Positions 39,183 to 47,770 of a stretch of DNA of 64,000 bases are shown here, one piece after another. The stretch comes from Scandinavium lactucae. GTDB taxonomy: Bacteria; Pseudomonadota; Gammaproteobacteria; Enterobacterales; Enterobacteriaceae. Made by a program: the position numbers and the translations under genes. The notes beneath the pieces were generated by a model. The model did not search any database. It saw only the letters and a program-made list of their open reading frames with translations, and was not told where the DNA came from. The stretch lies in contig NZ_JAWXRD010000040.1 of NCBI RefSeq assembly GCF_033843265.1, positions 310,001 through 374,000 on the forward strand, given 5' to 3'. The number at the start of each line of letters is the position of its first letter. Positions within the stretch are counted from its first letter, which is position 1.

Positions 39183-41144
39183 TTAGCCTTTACGCTTCGG
39201 CAGCGTTTTCAGCAATTCTTCCGGGCTGACTGACGCCACCACGCTTCCGGGGTGTGGCATCTTCAGGATGTGATTTTTGATTTTGCCGATGACGTGCATT
39301 TCACATGGACGGCAGTCAAATTTCAGGGTCAGCACTTCGTCGCCGTTTATCAGCTGCATCGGCGTGGCTTTCCAGCTTTTGATATTGCCCTTCGCCTGTT
39401 TCGGACACAGGTTAAAGGCGAAGCGCAGACAGTGTTTAGTGATCATCACCGGCACATCGCCCTTTTCTTCGTGCGCTTCATACGCTGCGTCAATCAGCTG
39501 CACGCCATAGCGATGATAAAACTCGCGCGCTTTGTGGTTGTAAACGTTGGCTAAAAACGTCAGATGCGTTTCCGGGTACACCGGCGCAGGCGTGGAAACC
39601 GGCTTACGGCTGCCGCGCTGATAGGCCGCCAGACGCGCGGCATCCAGCATCTCAACCGTTTCACGGCGCAGCTGGTTTAGCAGGCTGTTCGGCACGAACA
39701 GTGCGCCAGGCAGAGTCACCTGCACCTCGCGCGGGTAATAAATGGTCTGGCCGAGTTTCGCCACGCCGTCCTGCAAATTGCTCAGCGCTTTTTCCGCGTT
39801 CGACGCTTCTTCAAAATTGCCGTCGAGAGTATGCGTCACGCTGACGCCGTCTTCGCTGGTCATGGTCAGGATCAGCTGTTCCTGCCAGCCGCCAATTTCG
39901 ATATCCACCGCAATACGGCGTTCGCTGGAGGTTTTGGTCAGCGCCTGCGACCAGTTATGGTCGAGGTTGCGATTGAGTGCGGCATTTGGCCGGGCTTTAT
40001 ACAGGTCAGCAGGCATTTCATTCGGCCACACGCGATAGCGATTTTCACCGATTTTCTCGACCGTATTGGCACGGAAACCGACCACTTCACGTTTGATCAT
40101 CACGTTCAGCCCGTCGCCGTTCGCCAATGGTTCGGTCACTTCCACGTCGAGACTTTCTTTGCTGACTTTCAGCACTTCGCCCACCGGCAGGCCGATGAAT
40201 TTCGGCGAGTCGAATGCGCCAATATCGCCTTTACGCGCATTCACGAAATAGTCAGTGCTGCCGCGATGGAAGGTTTTGTCGGTCGAGGGAATGAAGAAAT
40301 GCTCGGTGCGTCCGGCGGAAGCACGCGCCAGGTCGCCCCGGTCTTCGATGATCGCGTCCAGCATCTGGCGGTAGTGCGCGGTGATATTTTTCACATAGCT
40401 CATGTCTTTGTAGCGTCCTTCAATCTTGAAGGAGCGCACGCCCGCGTCGATCAGCGCCGCCAGGTTTGCGGTCTGGTCGTTGTCTTTCATCGACAGCAGA
40501 TGTTTGTCGTATGCCACCACGCGGCCCTGATCGTCTTTCAGGGTGTACGGCAGACGGCACGCCTGGGAGCAGTCCCCACGGTTGGCGCTGCGTCCGGTAT
40601 GGGCATGAGAAATGTTGCACTGGCCGGAATAGGCCACGCACAGCGCACCGTGGATAAAGAATTCGATGGTCGCGTCGGTGGCTTGGTGAATGGCGTTGAT
40701 CTGCTGTAAGTCCAGCTCACGCGCCAGCACGATTTGGCTGAAGCCAACGTCGGAAAGGAATTTGGCTTTTTCGACGCTGCGGATATCGCACTGGGTGCTG
40801 GCGTGCAGTTCAATCGGCGGGATATCGAGCTGCATGACGCCCATGTCCTGCACAATCAGCGCATCAACACCGGCCTGGTACAAGTCGGTAATCAGTTTTT
40901 GCGCCGGTTCCAGCTCATCATCATGAAGAATGGTGTTCAGCGTCACAAATATCTTTGCGCCATAGCGATGGGCGAACGGCACCAGGTCGGCGATGTCGCT
41001 CAGGCTATTGCTGGCATTGTGACGGGCACCAAAGCCTGGGCCGCCGATGTAGACCGCATCCGCGCCATGAAGGATCGCTTCACGGGCAATGCTGACGTCG
41101 CGGGCCGGGCTGAGAAGTTCAAGATGATGGTTTTGCAGGCGCAT
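39183..41144 (-). CDS. rlhA: 23S rRNA C2501 hydroxylation protein RlhA (YdcP), U32 family
   Basis: A 653-residue protein, the same length as E. coli RlhA and almost identical in the N-terminal half (LELLSPARDVSIAREAILHG, ADAVYIGGPGFGARHNAS). The U32 signature region has FFIHGALCVAYSGQC and NRGDCSQACRLPY, whose cysteines are thought to hold an iron-sulfur cluster. More cysteines lie in the C-terminal domain (CRPCEMHV). RlhA is required to make 5-hydroxycytidine 2501 in 23S rRNA using prephenate-linked chemistry. Transcription is convergent with the cio operon. The 222-bp upstream gap separates it from sutR. Confidence 0.96.
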   Translation of the reverse strand: MRLQNHHLELLSPARDVSIAREAILHGADAVYIGGPGFGARHNASNSLSDIADLVPFAHRYGAKIFVTLNTILHDDELEPAQKLITDLYQAGVDALIVQDMGVMQLDIPPIELHASTQCDIRSVEKAKFLSDVGFSQIVLARELDLQQINAIHQATDATIEFFIHGALCVAYSGQCNISHAHTGRSANRGDCSQACRLPYTLKDDQGRVVAYDKHLLSMKDNDQTANLAALIDAGVRSFKIEGRYKDMSYVKNITAHYRQMLDAIIEDRGDLARASAGRTEHFFIPSTDKTFHRGSTDYFVNARKGDIGAFDSPKFIGLPVGEVLKVSKESLDVEVTEPLANGDGLNVMIKREVVGFRANTVEKIGENRYRVWPNEMPADLYKARPNAALNRNLDHNWSQALTKTSSERRIAVDIEIGGWQEQLILTMTSEDGVSVTHTLDGNFEEASNAEKALSNLQDGVAKLGQTIYYPREVQVTLPGALFVPNSLLNQLRRETVEMLDAARLAAYQRGSRKPVSTPAPVYPETHLTFLANVYNHKAREFYHRYGVQLIDAAYEAHEEKGDVPVMITKHCLRFAFNLCPKQAKGNIKSWKATPMQLINGDEVLTLKFDCRPCEMHVIGKIKNHILKMPHPGSVVASVSPEELLKTLPKRKG

Positions 41145-41358
41145 CGTTGTTATCCGTTATATCAAAATGGCGGCTATTGTAGTCAGAACTGCAGCGCGGC
41201 GAAATCATTTTCCACCCCGCCGATGCGGGCATTTTCCGCATTCCGGCAAAGCATTGATGAATTTGATATTTCCGGACGAAGCGGCAACGATTTACAGTGG
41301 CTGTGTATTCCGGATTTTTCCTCGTCGCGTTATGAATTGTCATTGAGTCGTCGTGTTT

Positions 41359-41389
41359 GCCGCAGCTTACCCTGCGGCTTTTTCTTTTT
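41359..41389 (+). terminator. Plus-strand intrinsic terminator overlapping the 3' end of sutR
   Basis: GCCGCAG-CTTACC-CTGCGGC followed by TTTTTCTTTTT is a textbook terminator reading on the plus strand, yet no plus-strand gene precedes it. The sutR stop codon lies in its loop. It could end an undescribed RNA made from the 41145..41358 gap. Confidence 0.6.
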
Positions 41390-41918
41390 GCGCGTGCGGG
41401 TAATGAATCAATGAGTGAAACAGCACCGTGTGCTCGCCGCTGTTGCGGTAGGCGTGCGGCTTATCGCCTGCGAATTTAAGCCCTTGCCCTTCTCCGACCT
41501 GCTGCCACTGCCCGTCAATACACATCTCAAGCGTGCCGTTAATCGCCACCACATGTTCAATCACGCCTGCCTCGTGCGGCGTGGACTCGCTGATCGCACC
41601 CGGCGCAAGCGCGATGGCGAAATGATCGTAGTGCAAAACCGGGTCCCACGGGAAAATCGGCGTCACCACCATCGCTTGCTGCTGCGGGTCGAACGCCGTG
41701 TCTTCGCTTTCCGCCGGGGTGATAAACAGCGAAAACGGCACGTTGAGACCGGTGGCGATTTTCCACAGCGTCGCTACCGTCGGGCTGGATTCGTTGCGCT
41801 CGATTTGCCCGAGCATTGCTTTTGAAACGCCCGTTTCTTCCGCCAGTTTCGACAGACTCCATTCCCGCTGCTGACGCAGAGATTTCAGGGTCGTCGCCAG
41901 ATGTTGTGCAATATTCAT
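41367..41918 (-). CDS. sutR: XRE-cupin regulator SutR (YdcN)
   Basis: A 183-residue regulator closely matching E. coli SutR. The helix-turn-helix contains WSLSKLAEETGVSKAMLGQI and NESSPTVATLWKIATGLNVPF. The cupin sensor has GAISESTPHEAGVIEHVVAING and HSLIHYPHA. E. coli SutR is a sulfur-utilisation regulator. It diverges from ydcO, and a 16-bp inverted repeat lies in the 90-bp gap. The C-terminal tail (AQKEKAAG) extends a few residues beyond E. coli and its codons overlap a plus-strand terminator. Confidence 0.94.
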   Translation of the reverse strand: MNIAQHLATTLKSLRQQREWSLSKLAEETGVSKAMLGQIERNESSPTVATLWKIATGLNVPFSLFITPAESEDTAFDPQQQAMVVTPIFPWDPVLHYDHFAIALAPGAISESTPHEAGVIEHVVAINGTLEMCIDGQWQQVGEGQGLKFAGDKPHAYRNSGEHTVLFHSLIHYPHAQKEKAAG

Positions 41919-41946
41919 GGTTGCTCCTTTTTTCGGCAGTTTATCA

Positions 41947-42000
41947 CTTGTGCGCTATAACGCCCAATGCTACATTTCACCGGACGTTATAACGCACAAG
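41947..42000. promoter_or_regulatory. Long inverted-repeat operator between sutR and ydcO
   Basis: CTTGTGCGCTATAACG (41947-41962) and the inverted copy CGTTATAACGCACAAG (41985-42000) match at 15 of 16 positions. Their centres are 38 bp apart. Each arm also contains a smaller palindrome around TATA. The arms flank the divergent promoters and are the likely SutR binding sites. Confidence 0.7.
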
Positions 42001-42008
42001 AGGATTTT

Positions 42009-43175
42009 ATGCGCGCCTTCCCTTTCTCGACCCTACTGGCCGGATTTGTGGCCGTACTGGTGGGATACGCCAGTTCAGCGGCAATTATTTGGCAGGCCGC
42101 CGCGGCGGCGGGAGCGGATGCTCAAACCATTGCGGGCTGGATGACGGCCCTCGGTCTGGCGATGGGCGTGAGCACGTTAATTTTGACCCTATGGCGCAAA
42201 GTACCGCTGCTCACGGCGTGGTCGACCCCCGGCGCGGCGCTGCTGGTAACGGGGTTGCACGACGTGACGCTCAATCAGGCGGTGGGGATTTTCATTTTTG
42301 CCAACGGGCTGATTGTGCTGTGCGGCCTGACCGGGCTGTTTGCCCGACTGATGAAGATTATCCCACATTCACTGGCGGCGGCGATGCTGGCCGGGATCCT
42401 GCTACGGTTTGGTTTACAGGCGTTCAGCAGCCTGCAAAATAATTTTCTGCTCTGCGGTTCAATGTTAGCGGCGTGGCTACTGTTTAAAGCCATCGCCCCG
42501 CGCTATGCCATCGTTGCGGCGCTAGTCGCGGGCAGCCTATGGGCGGTCTTTGCCGCGGAAATCCACAGCGAATCACTGCATATGACGTTTACCCTGCCGC
42601 GTTACATTGCACCAGAATTTAATTTTTCGCTGTTGCTTAGCATCGGGGTACCCTTTTTCCTCGTAACGATGGCCTCGCAAAACGCGCCCGGTATTGCGGC
42701 CCTGAATGCTTCCGGCTACTCCGCGCCCGTGTCGTGGCTGATGGTGATCACCGGCGGCATTGCGCTGGCGTTTTCGCCGTTCGGCGTGTTCTCAATTTGT
42801 ATTGCGGCGATCTCCGCGGCGATTTGCCAGAGCCCGGAGGCGCACCCGGCTGCGGAACAACGGTGGAAAGCCGCCGTGGCCGCCGGAGGCTTTTATCTGC
42901 TGGCGGGTATTTTCGGCGGATCAATTACTGCGTTGATGGAAGCCCTGCCGGTCGCGTGGATCCAGATGCTGGCCGGGCTGGCACTGCTCGGCACCCTTAG
43001 CGGCAGTTTGGTGCAGGCCCTGACCAAAGAAAACGAGCGTGACGCGGCGATTGTCACCTTTTTGCTCACCGCCAGCGGGTTGACGCTGGCAGGCATAGGT
43101 TCAGCATTTTGGGGACTGGTGGCGGGCGGAATGTGCTACTGCGTGCTGTCACTGGCCCGACGCGCGAAGCTGTGA
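42009..43175 (+). CDS. ydcO: BenE-family inner-membrane transporter YdcO
   Basis: A 388-residue, highly hydrophobic protein with about eleven or twelve helices, of the benzoate:H+ symporter (BenE) family, as E. coli YdcO. Conserved text includes TLLAGFVAVLVGYASSAAIIWQ, LTAWSTPGAALL, VTMASQNAPGIAALNASGY and FAEISAA-like ISAAICQSPEAHP. ATG 42009 follows AAGAGGATTTT. It lies just inside one arm of the inverted repeat shared with sutR, so the XRE-cupin protein probably controls it. The natural substrate is not known; aromatic acid or a sulfur-related solute are both possible. Its 3' end overlaps the AraC-family gene by 27 bp, tail to tail. Confidence 0.93.
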   Translation: MRAFPFSTLLAGFVAVLVGYASSAAIIWQAAAAAGADAQTIAGWMTALGLAMGVSTLILTLWRKVPLLTAWSTPGAALLVTGLHDVTLNQAVGIFIFANGLIVLCGLTGLFARLMKIIPHSLAAAMLAGILLRFGLQAFSSLQNNFLLCGSMLAAWLLFKAIAPRYAIVAALVAGSLWAVFAAEIHSESLHMTFTLPRYIAPEFNFSLLLSIGVPFFLVTMASQNAPGIAALNASGYSAPVSWLMVITGGIALAFSPFGVFSICIAAISAAICQSPEAHPAAEQRWKAAVAAGGFYLLAGIFGGSITALMEALPVAWIQMLAGLALLGTLSGSLVQALTKENERDAAIVTFLLTASGLTLAGIGSAFWGLVAGGMCYCVLSLARRAKL

Positions 43176-44024
43176 CGGGGTCATGCCCAGCACACTTTTA
43201 AAGCGGTTGCTGAAATGGCTGGCAGAGCTAAACCCGCAGGCCAGCGCGATCTCGGTCAGCGGTAGCGAGGTGTTGCGTACCAGCTCCTGCGCCCGGGTCA
43301 TCCGGCGCTGCATCACGTACTGATGCGGGGCCATTTTCATCGACAGGCTGAACATGCGGGCGAAGTGATATTCGCTCAGCGCGGCTTCCTGCGCCAGATC
43401 TGCCAGGGTCAGCGGTTGCGCCAGACTGGCCTCGATGAACGCCAGCACATTGCGCAGCGCGAACGGTGCCAGACCACCAGTGACTTTCGGCAACTGCCAC
43501 TGCACATTGGTGTAATGCTGAATGAGATGGGTCAGCAGCAGTGTGGTGGCGGAGCTTAATGCCAGATGATTCGCCTGCTGCTGCCAGTCACAGTCGAGTA
43601 AAAAATGGCGATACAGGGCGGTGATTTTATCGTCGTTAGCGAAAGTTTTTTCGTCCAGACGGAACGAGGCCGGGCTACGATCCCAAATTTTCTCACCGGT
43701 GGCGCGCAGGTGTTCATCAGTGCAGTAGAGATGCACAAACGACAGGTTATCGCGGATATCCCAACTCGATTCGCTCTCTTTGGGCATCAGGCAGAAGCGG
43801 TCTGGCCCGCCGCCGTTTTTCCAGCCGTGCGGCGTTTTGTGGTAGCTCTCATAGCCGTCAGCCACGTACAAGCTGAGGGTGTGGTGGTCGCTTTGCACCG
43901 TTACGTTGTCGTTTTGATTAAACCAGGCCGCCAGCTGAATGCCGGAGTTCAACGCCACCGTGTCACGCAGAACGGCATTTTTTTGGCGCAGGGTTTCAAA
44001 AGTCGCGTAATTCTCGGGCATCAT
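43149..44024 (-). CDS. AraC-family transcriptional regulator, divergent from an EamA transporter
   Basis: A 291-residue regulator. The C-terminal AraC DNA-binding domain has two helix-turn-helix units: LTLADLAQEAALSEYHFARMF, then ALACGFSSASHFSNRFKSVLGMTPSQLR. The N-terminal part is an effector or dimerisation domain with HTLSLYVADGYESYHKTPHGWKNGGGPDRF. ATG 44024 is preferred over a TTG 18 bases upstream; a second ATG directly follows. It overlaps ydcO at the 3' end by 27 bp and diverges from the EamA gene (181-bp gap), which it probably controls. Effector unknown. Confidence 0.88.
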   Translation of the reverse strand: MMPENYATFETLRQKNAVLRDTVALNSGIQLAAWFNQNDNVTVQSDHHTLSLYVADGYESYHKTPHGWKNGGGPDRFCLMPKESESSWDIRDNLSFVHLYCTDEHLRATGEKIWDRSPASFRLDEKTFANDDKITALYRHFLLDCDWQQQANHLALSSATTLLLTHLIQHYTNVQWQLPKVTGGLAPFALRNVLAFIEASLAQPLTLADLAQEAALSEYHFARMFSLSMKMAPHQYVMQRRMTRAQELVRNTSLPLTEIALACGFSSASHFSNRFKSVLGMTPSQLRASGQ

Positions 44025-44205
44025 ATTCGCTGTAGCTATCAATCAGACCGCTAGTCTATGAATTGTTGCCCACCCTTGCCAGCTTTACTCCGTCTGCATT
44101 GAAAAAATGCGCAAGAATATGCAACTCCCCCGCAGCCTGCTGCAAGCGATGGCCCTCGCCGTCTGGCACACTTCCGGCATCACAGGCTGAATCGGAATAA
44201 TAACC

Positions 44206-45114
44206 ATGAACGTATTACTCTATTTTTTGGTGGTGGTTATCTGGGGCACCACCTGGATTGCCATTTTCCTGCAACAGGGACCCGTCGCCGCGCCGGTGTC
44301 GATTTTCTGGCGCTTCGCGGTGGCCAGCGTCACCCTGATGGTGGGGCTGAAACTGCTCGGTCGCCTGCGTAAGTTGCAGCTACGCGATCACCTGTTCTGC
44401 ATTATTCAGGGCTGCTGCGTGTTCTGCTTCAACTTCTGGTGTTTCTATACCGCCGCGAAGTGGATCAACACCGGATTGGAGTCGGTGATTTTCTCAATGG
44501 CGGTGTTGTTTAACGCGATCAACAGTTTCCTGTTTTACCGTCAACAGCCACCGGGACGGTTTTACCTCGCCGCCCTGCTCGGTTTAATCGGTATCGTGAC
44601 GCTGTTCTGGGACGATCTACAGGCCAGCGGCATGAGCAGCGAACTGCTGATGGGCATCGGTCTCAGTGCGCTGGGCACCTACGGTTTCTCGTTGGGCAAT
44701 ATGCTGAGTATTCGTCATCAGCGGCGTGGTCTGGAAACCCTGACCACCAATAGCTGGGCGATGTTGTACGGCACGATAGTGATGGGGGCGATTGCGCTAT
44801 TGCGGGGCGATAACTTTATGCCGGAGTTTACCGTCAGCTATATGGGTGCGCTGCTGTATCTGGCGCTGTTCGGATCGGTGATTGCCTTCGGGGCGTATTT
44901 CACGCTGGTCAGGCGGATAGGCCCGTCCAATGCGGCCTACAGCACCCTGCTGTTCCCGTTAGTGGCGCTAAGCATCTCCACCTTTTACGAAGGTTACGTC
45001 TGGCACGCCAACGCGGTGTTTGGCCTGGCGTTAATTTTAGTCGGTAACCTGGTAATGTTTGCGAGACCGGAAACCTGGCTGAAACGGAGTATGTTGCGTA
45101 AAAGCGCGGCATAA
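44206..45114 (+). CDS. EamA/DMT-family exporter
   Basis: A 302-residue inner-membrane protein with ten predicted helices in two EamA repeats: MNVLLYFLVVVIWGTTWIAI and WINTGLESVIFSMAVLFNAI in the first, YLALFGSVIAFGAYFTLVRR and STLLFPLVALSISTFYEGYV in the second. Such proteins usually export amino acids or related metabolites. It is divergent from the AraC-family gene. The leader contains a weak sigma-54-like pattern that I do not rely on. The gene ends at a terminator shared with the convergent lipoprotein gene. Confidence 0.88.
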   Translation: MNVLLYFLVVVIWGTTWIAIFLQQGPVAAPVSIFWRFAVASVTLMVGLKLLGRLRKLQLRDHLFCIIQGCCVFCFNFWCFYTAAKWINTGLESVIFSMAVLFNAINSFLFYRQQPPGRFYLAALLGLIGIVTLFWDDLQASGMSSELLMGIGLSALGTYGFSLGNMLSIRHQRRGLETLTTNSWAMLYGTIVMGAIALLRGDNFMPEFTVSYMGALLYLALFGSVIAFGAYFTLVRRIGPSNAAYSTLLFPLVALSISTFYEGYVWHANAVFGLALILVGNLVMFARPETWLKRSMLRKSAA

Positions 45115-45141
45115 AAAAACCGGCGGTTTGCGCCGCCGGTT
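45112..45141. terminator. Terminator between the EamA gene and the DUF3313 lipoprotein gene
   Basis: ACCGGCGG-TTTGCG-CCGCCGGT is preceded by AAAAAAA, which is a T-tract for the minus strand, and followed by TGTC on the plus side. It clearly terminates the minus-strand lipoprotein gene and probably slows the EamA transcript. Confidence 0.8.
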
Positions 45142-45159
45142 GTCAAAATGGCTTCAGAG

Positions 45160-45828
45160 TTACTTCTGCGTTGGATCGAATTTCACAGCATCAATCGCCA
45201 TGTCATCAATCACCGCTTTCAGCGTCTCCGCGGTCACTGGGGTATTCTCGTTTGCCAGGTCTTCCCCTTCACCTTTACGCACGACCTTAATAACCGGCTT
45301 ATTGGTTTTCGGATCGATAAGTTCGCCTTCAAAATACAGGCTGGTGTCCATGGTACGGTGACCGGTCGCCATCTGAGTTCCCGCTACCACTAAAGCCACG
45401 GGAACAACTTCATAGAACTGCAATCCTTCCTCACTGCGATCAACCCCGGTAATGGCACCCCGGAATATCAGGCTGCGCGGGCCTGCAATCGTCGTCAGCG
45501 GTCTCCTCTCAGAAATCGCTTTTTTCATTTGCTCATTGGTGTAGTTCAGGATTTCAGACATCGCCTGCTCGCCAAACTGGGTCGTCGGCTTGGGCACCGG
45601 GTAATACACAATCGGGTTATAAACGATATTGTCGTAATCTGCCGGATTATAATTCGGATCGATCCAGCGCAGCTCAGGCTTGCCGGACGCAGACGTGGTT
45701 TCCTTAAGGTCGGAATATTTTTTCAGAAAACCGGAATACTTTTCCGGCGAGGCGATTTTTGAAGCACATCCCGTTAACGCGATCATGCCCGCAAGTGCGG
45801 CCACTTTAAATAAAGTTTTGCTACGCAT
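45160..45828 (-). CDS. DUF3313 family lipoprotein
   Basis: A 222-residue product with a lipoprotein signal (SKTLFKVAALAGMIALTGC, lipobox LTGC). The mature part contains SPEKYSGFLKKYSDLKETTSASGKPELRWIDP and LIFRGAITGVDRSEEGLQFYEVVPVALVVAGTQ, the usual DUF3313 pattern. ATG 45828 has AGGGA upstream; an earlier ATG adds eight unlikely residues. Function is unknown; members are envelope lipoproteins, probably outer membrane. It is separated by 112 bp from the gene remnants upstream. Confidence 0.85.
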   Translation of the reverse strand: MRSKTLFKVAALAGMIALTGCASKIASPEKYSGFLKKYSDLKETTSASGKPELRWIDPNYNPADYDNIVYNPIVYYPVPKPTTQFGEQAMSEILNYTNEQMKKAISERRPLTTIAGPRSLIFRGAITGVDRSEEGLQFYEVVPVALVVAGTQMATGHRTMDTSLYFEGELIDPKTNKPVIKVVRKGEGEDLANENTPVTAETLKAVIDDMAIDAVKFDPTQK

Positions 45829-45964
45829 AAAAGAGTCCCTGTAAAAGTGCAATTGCGGGCTCTTTATAACAAAGCGACCTTAATCTTGTTGTGGTAAAAA
45901 AAGCGGTTGCTAACAGATTCGGAATTAAATTAGCACCTACCGAAAATGGCAGGTGCTGGAAGGC

Positions 45965-46390
45965 TTATTTAATGTCAACCGGATAGAACAAATGCTTACC
46001 AAAGGGGTCGATTTCATAGCCGCTGACGTCTTTGCGCACCGGTTCAAAAATCGTGGAATGGGCAATCATCACCGCAGGCATTTGCTCGTGCATCATCTGC
46101 TGTGCCTGTTTGTAAAGTTCGCTCCGTTTCTGCTGATCGGTTATCGATTTCGCTTCGGCAATCAGCTTATCAAACGGCGCATAGCACCATTTCGCCGAAT
46201 TCGAACCGCCGTCCGCCGACTGGCAGGTAAACAGCGGACCGAAGAAGTTATCCGGATCGCCGGTCGCCGTGGTCCATCCCATCAGTGCCGCCTGATGCTC
46301 ACCGTCTTTCACTCGCTTCAGGTATTCGCCCCACTCATAGGTGGTAATGTTGGTTTTCACGCCGATGGCAGCCCAGTCGGCCTGGATCTG
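45965..46390 (-). pseudogene. 3' remnant of a DppA-like peptide-binding protein gene
   Basis: About 141 codons match only the C-terminal third of SBP_bac_5 proteins: QIQADWAAIGVKTNITTYEW, EYLKRVKDGEHQAALMGWTT, ATGDPDNFFGPLFTC, then HSTIFEPVRKDVSGYEIDPFGKH. The match stops abruptly at about 46390. Upstream of that point the minus-strand frame reads through antisense peptidase sequence. All of the signal peptide and first two lobes are missing, so no functional binding protein can be made. The nearest paralogue in the window is 20847..22448, but the remnant looks closer to DppA itself. Confidence 0.85.
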
Positions 46391-47059
46391 GAACGACGCT
46401 TCAACGTCGATTTTGCCTGGACCATCGACTGCTGCGAGCTCGGCGAAATCGTGTATGAGAACTTCAACGCCGCGGCGGCGGAAATTCGCTTCACCGGCGT
46501 GACCGCGCACCCGATGTCGGCCAAAGGCGTGCTGGTTAACCCGCTGCTGATGGCAACAGATTTTATCAGCCACTTCGACCGATCAGAAACGCCAGAGCAT
46601 ACCGAAGGCCGCGAGGGCTACGTCTGGTTTAACGGCATCGACGCGGGGCAAAGTTATGCGGTTCTGAACGCCAGCATTCGTGATTTCGACCTGGCCAGTT
46701 TCGAGCGTCGCAAACAGCAGATTGGCGACGTCGCCGGAAAGATTGCCGCGCAGTATCCCAGGGCAAAGGTGACGTATCAGATTAGCGATACCTACAGCAA
46801 CATCAGCAACGCTATCGGTGAAGACCGTCGGGCAATCGACCTGATGTTTGAGGCGATGGAAAGTTTGGGCATTACGCCGAAACCGACGCCGATGCGCGGC
46901 GGCACCGACGGTGCGGCGTTGTCAGCCAAAGGGCTGCTGACCCCGAACTTCTTTACCGGCGCGCACAACTTCCACTCGAAGTATGAATTTCTGCCGCTGA
47001 AATCGTTCGAGGCCTCGTATAACGTCGCCCTTCAGCTCTGCCTGCTGGCGGCGCGTTAA
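46391..47059 (+). pseudogene. 3' remnant of a peptidase T-like (M20B) gene
   Basis: About 222 codons match the C-terminal half of PepT-like tripeptidases: ARxFNVDFAWTIDCCELGEI-like start, VTAHPMSAKGVLVNPLLMAT, SPEHTEG-type ETPEHTEGREGYVWFNG, SIRDFDLASFERRKQQIGDV, MRGGTDGAALSAKGLLTPN and FFTGAHNFHSKYEF. The N-terminal metal site (HxD and EE motifs) is absent, because the match begins abruptly at about 46391 where the truncated binding-protein gene ends. There is no start codon with a ribosome site at the junction. The plus-strand frame that continues upstream (to 45953) is antisense of the binding protein. Confidence 0.85.
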
Positions 47060-47652
47060 GCGGGTTTACGCGCAAGAAGGGTGGCAAAGCGCAGTTTGAT
47101 GCGATTGCCGTTGGCGTCGGTGCGGTGTAATTCGCCGACGTCTTCGTTGTAGCGATCAAACTCCCAACCTGCGTAATACCCTTCCAGCTCGCCGCGTTTG
47201 AAGGCAAACGGGAAACCGACGGTACACGGATAATCGTCGGTATCCATCGCCGCCACAATCAGGTTCCAGCCGCCAGGGCGCGTGCAACGCTGCATATTGG
47301 CGATAAGTCCCGGAATGGTGTTGGCCTCAAGGAACATCATCACCACCGTCGACAGAATAAAATCGTACTCACCCTCAAAGCTCAGACCGTTGAGATCAAC
47401 TTCCTTCGCCTGCAGATTGTCCAGCCCTTCTTCCTGACGGATGCTTTCCAGCCGGGCGATGGAGATCGGGTTTTTATCCCATGCGCTGACCTCAAAACCG
47501 TTCGCCGCCAGATACAGGCTGTTACGCCCGTTGCCGCAGCCTAAATCCAGGGTTTTGCCCGGCGCGATTTTGCTCGCCGCATGCAACACTTCGGAATGGG
47601 TACGTGTCAGACCGTATTTCTCGGTGAAGTAATTTTCATCGCAGCGGTTCAT
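47056..47652 (-). CDS. tehB: Tellurite methyltransferase TehB
   Basis: The 198-residue product matches E. coli TehB: RDENYFTEKYGLTRTHSEVL-like start, the SAM-binding motif TLDLGCGNGRNSLYLAANGF at about residues 33-52, and the stretch ANMQRCTRPGGWNLIVAAMD. It is a SAM-dependent methyltransferase implicated in tellurite and selenite detoxification. AGGAG precedes the ATG. The partner tehA, adjacent in E. coli, is not present here. Its stop overlaps the stop of the peptidase remnant by a few bases, so the deletion left tehB intact. Confidence 0.94.
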   Translation of the reverse strand: MNRCDENYFTEKYGLTRTHSEVLHAASKIAPGKTLDLGCGNGRNSLYLAANGFEVSAWDKNPISIARLESIRQEEGLDNLQAKEVDLNGLSFEGEYDFILSTVVMMFLEANTIPGLIANMQRCTRPGGWNLIVAAMDTDDYPCTVGFPFAFKRGELEGYYAGWEFDRYNEDVGELHRTDANGNRIKLRFATLLARKPA

Positions 47653-47770
47653 CGTGGCTCCTGGTTTGATATCGGTATCATTTTAAAGGTGTATTTTAAA
47701 GGAATCTTAAGGGTCGCGTCATGGAGATTCTTTGCTACGTTTATGTTAAGCCCCCGTAACGAGAAGAGTG

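Noticed and set aside
39831..40709. A 292-codon frame antisense to rlhA
   Set aside because: Its length reflects codon bias on the opposite strand of a highly conserved gene; no start signal or protein similarity is apparent.
44164..44178. Sigma-54-like TGGCAC-N5-CGGC upstream of the EamA gene
   Set aside because: The -24 half is good but the -12 half matches poorly (CGGC instead of TTGC), and the nearby TGC-rich dyads are weak; not enough to call a promoter.
45953..47059. A single 368-codon plus-strand protein
   Set aside because: Its first 146 codons are antisense to the binding-protein remnant; only the part after about 46391 is peptidase T sequence.
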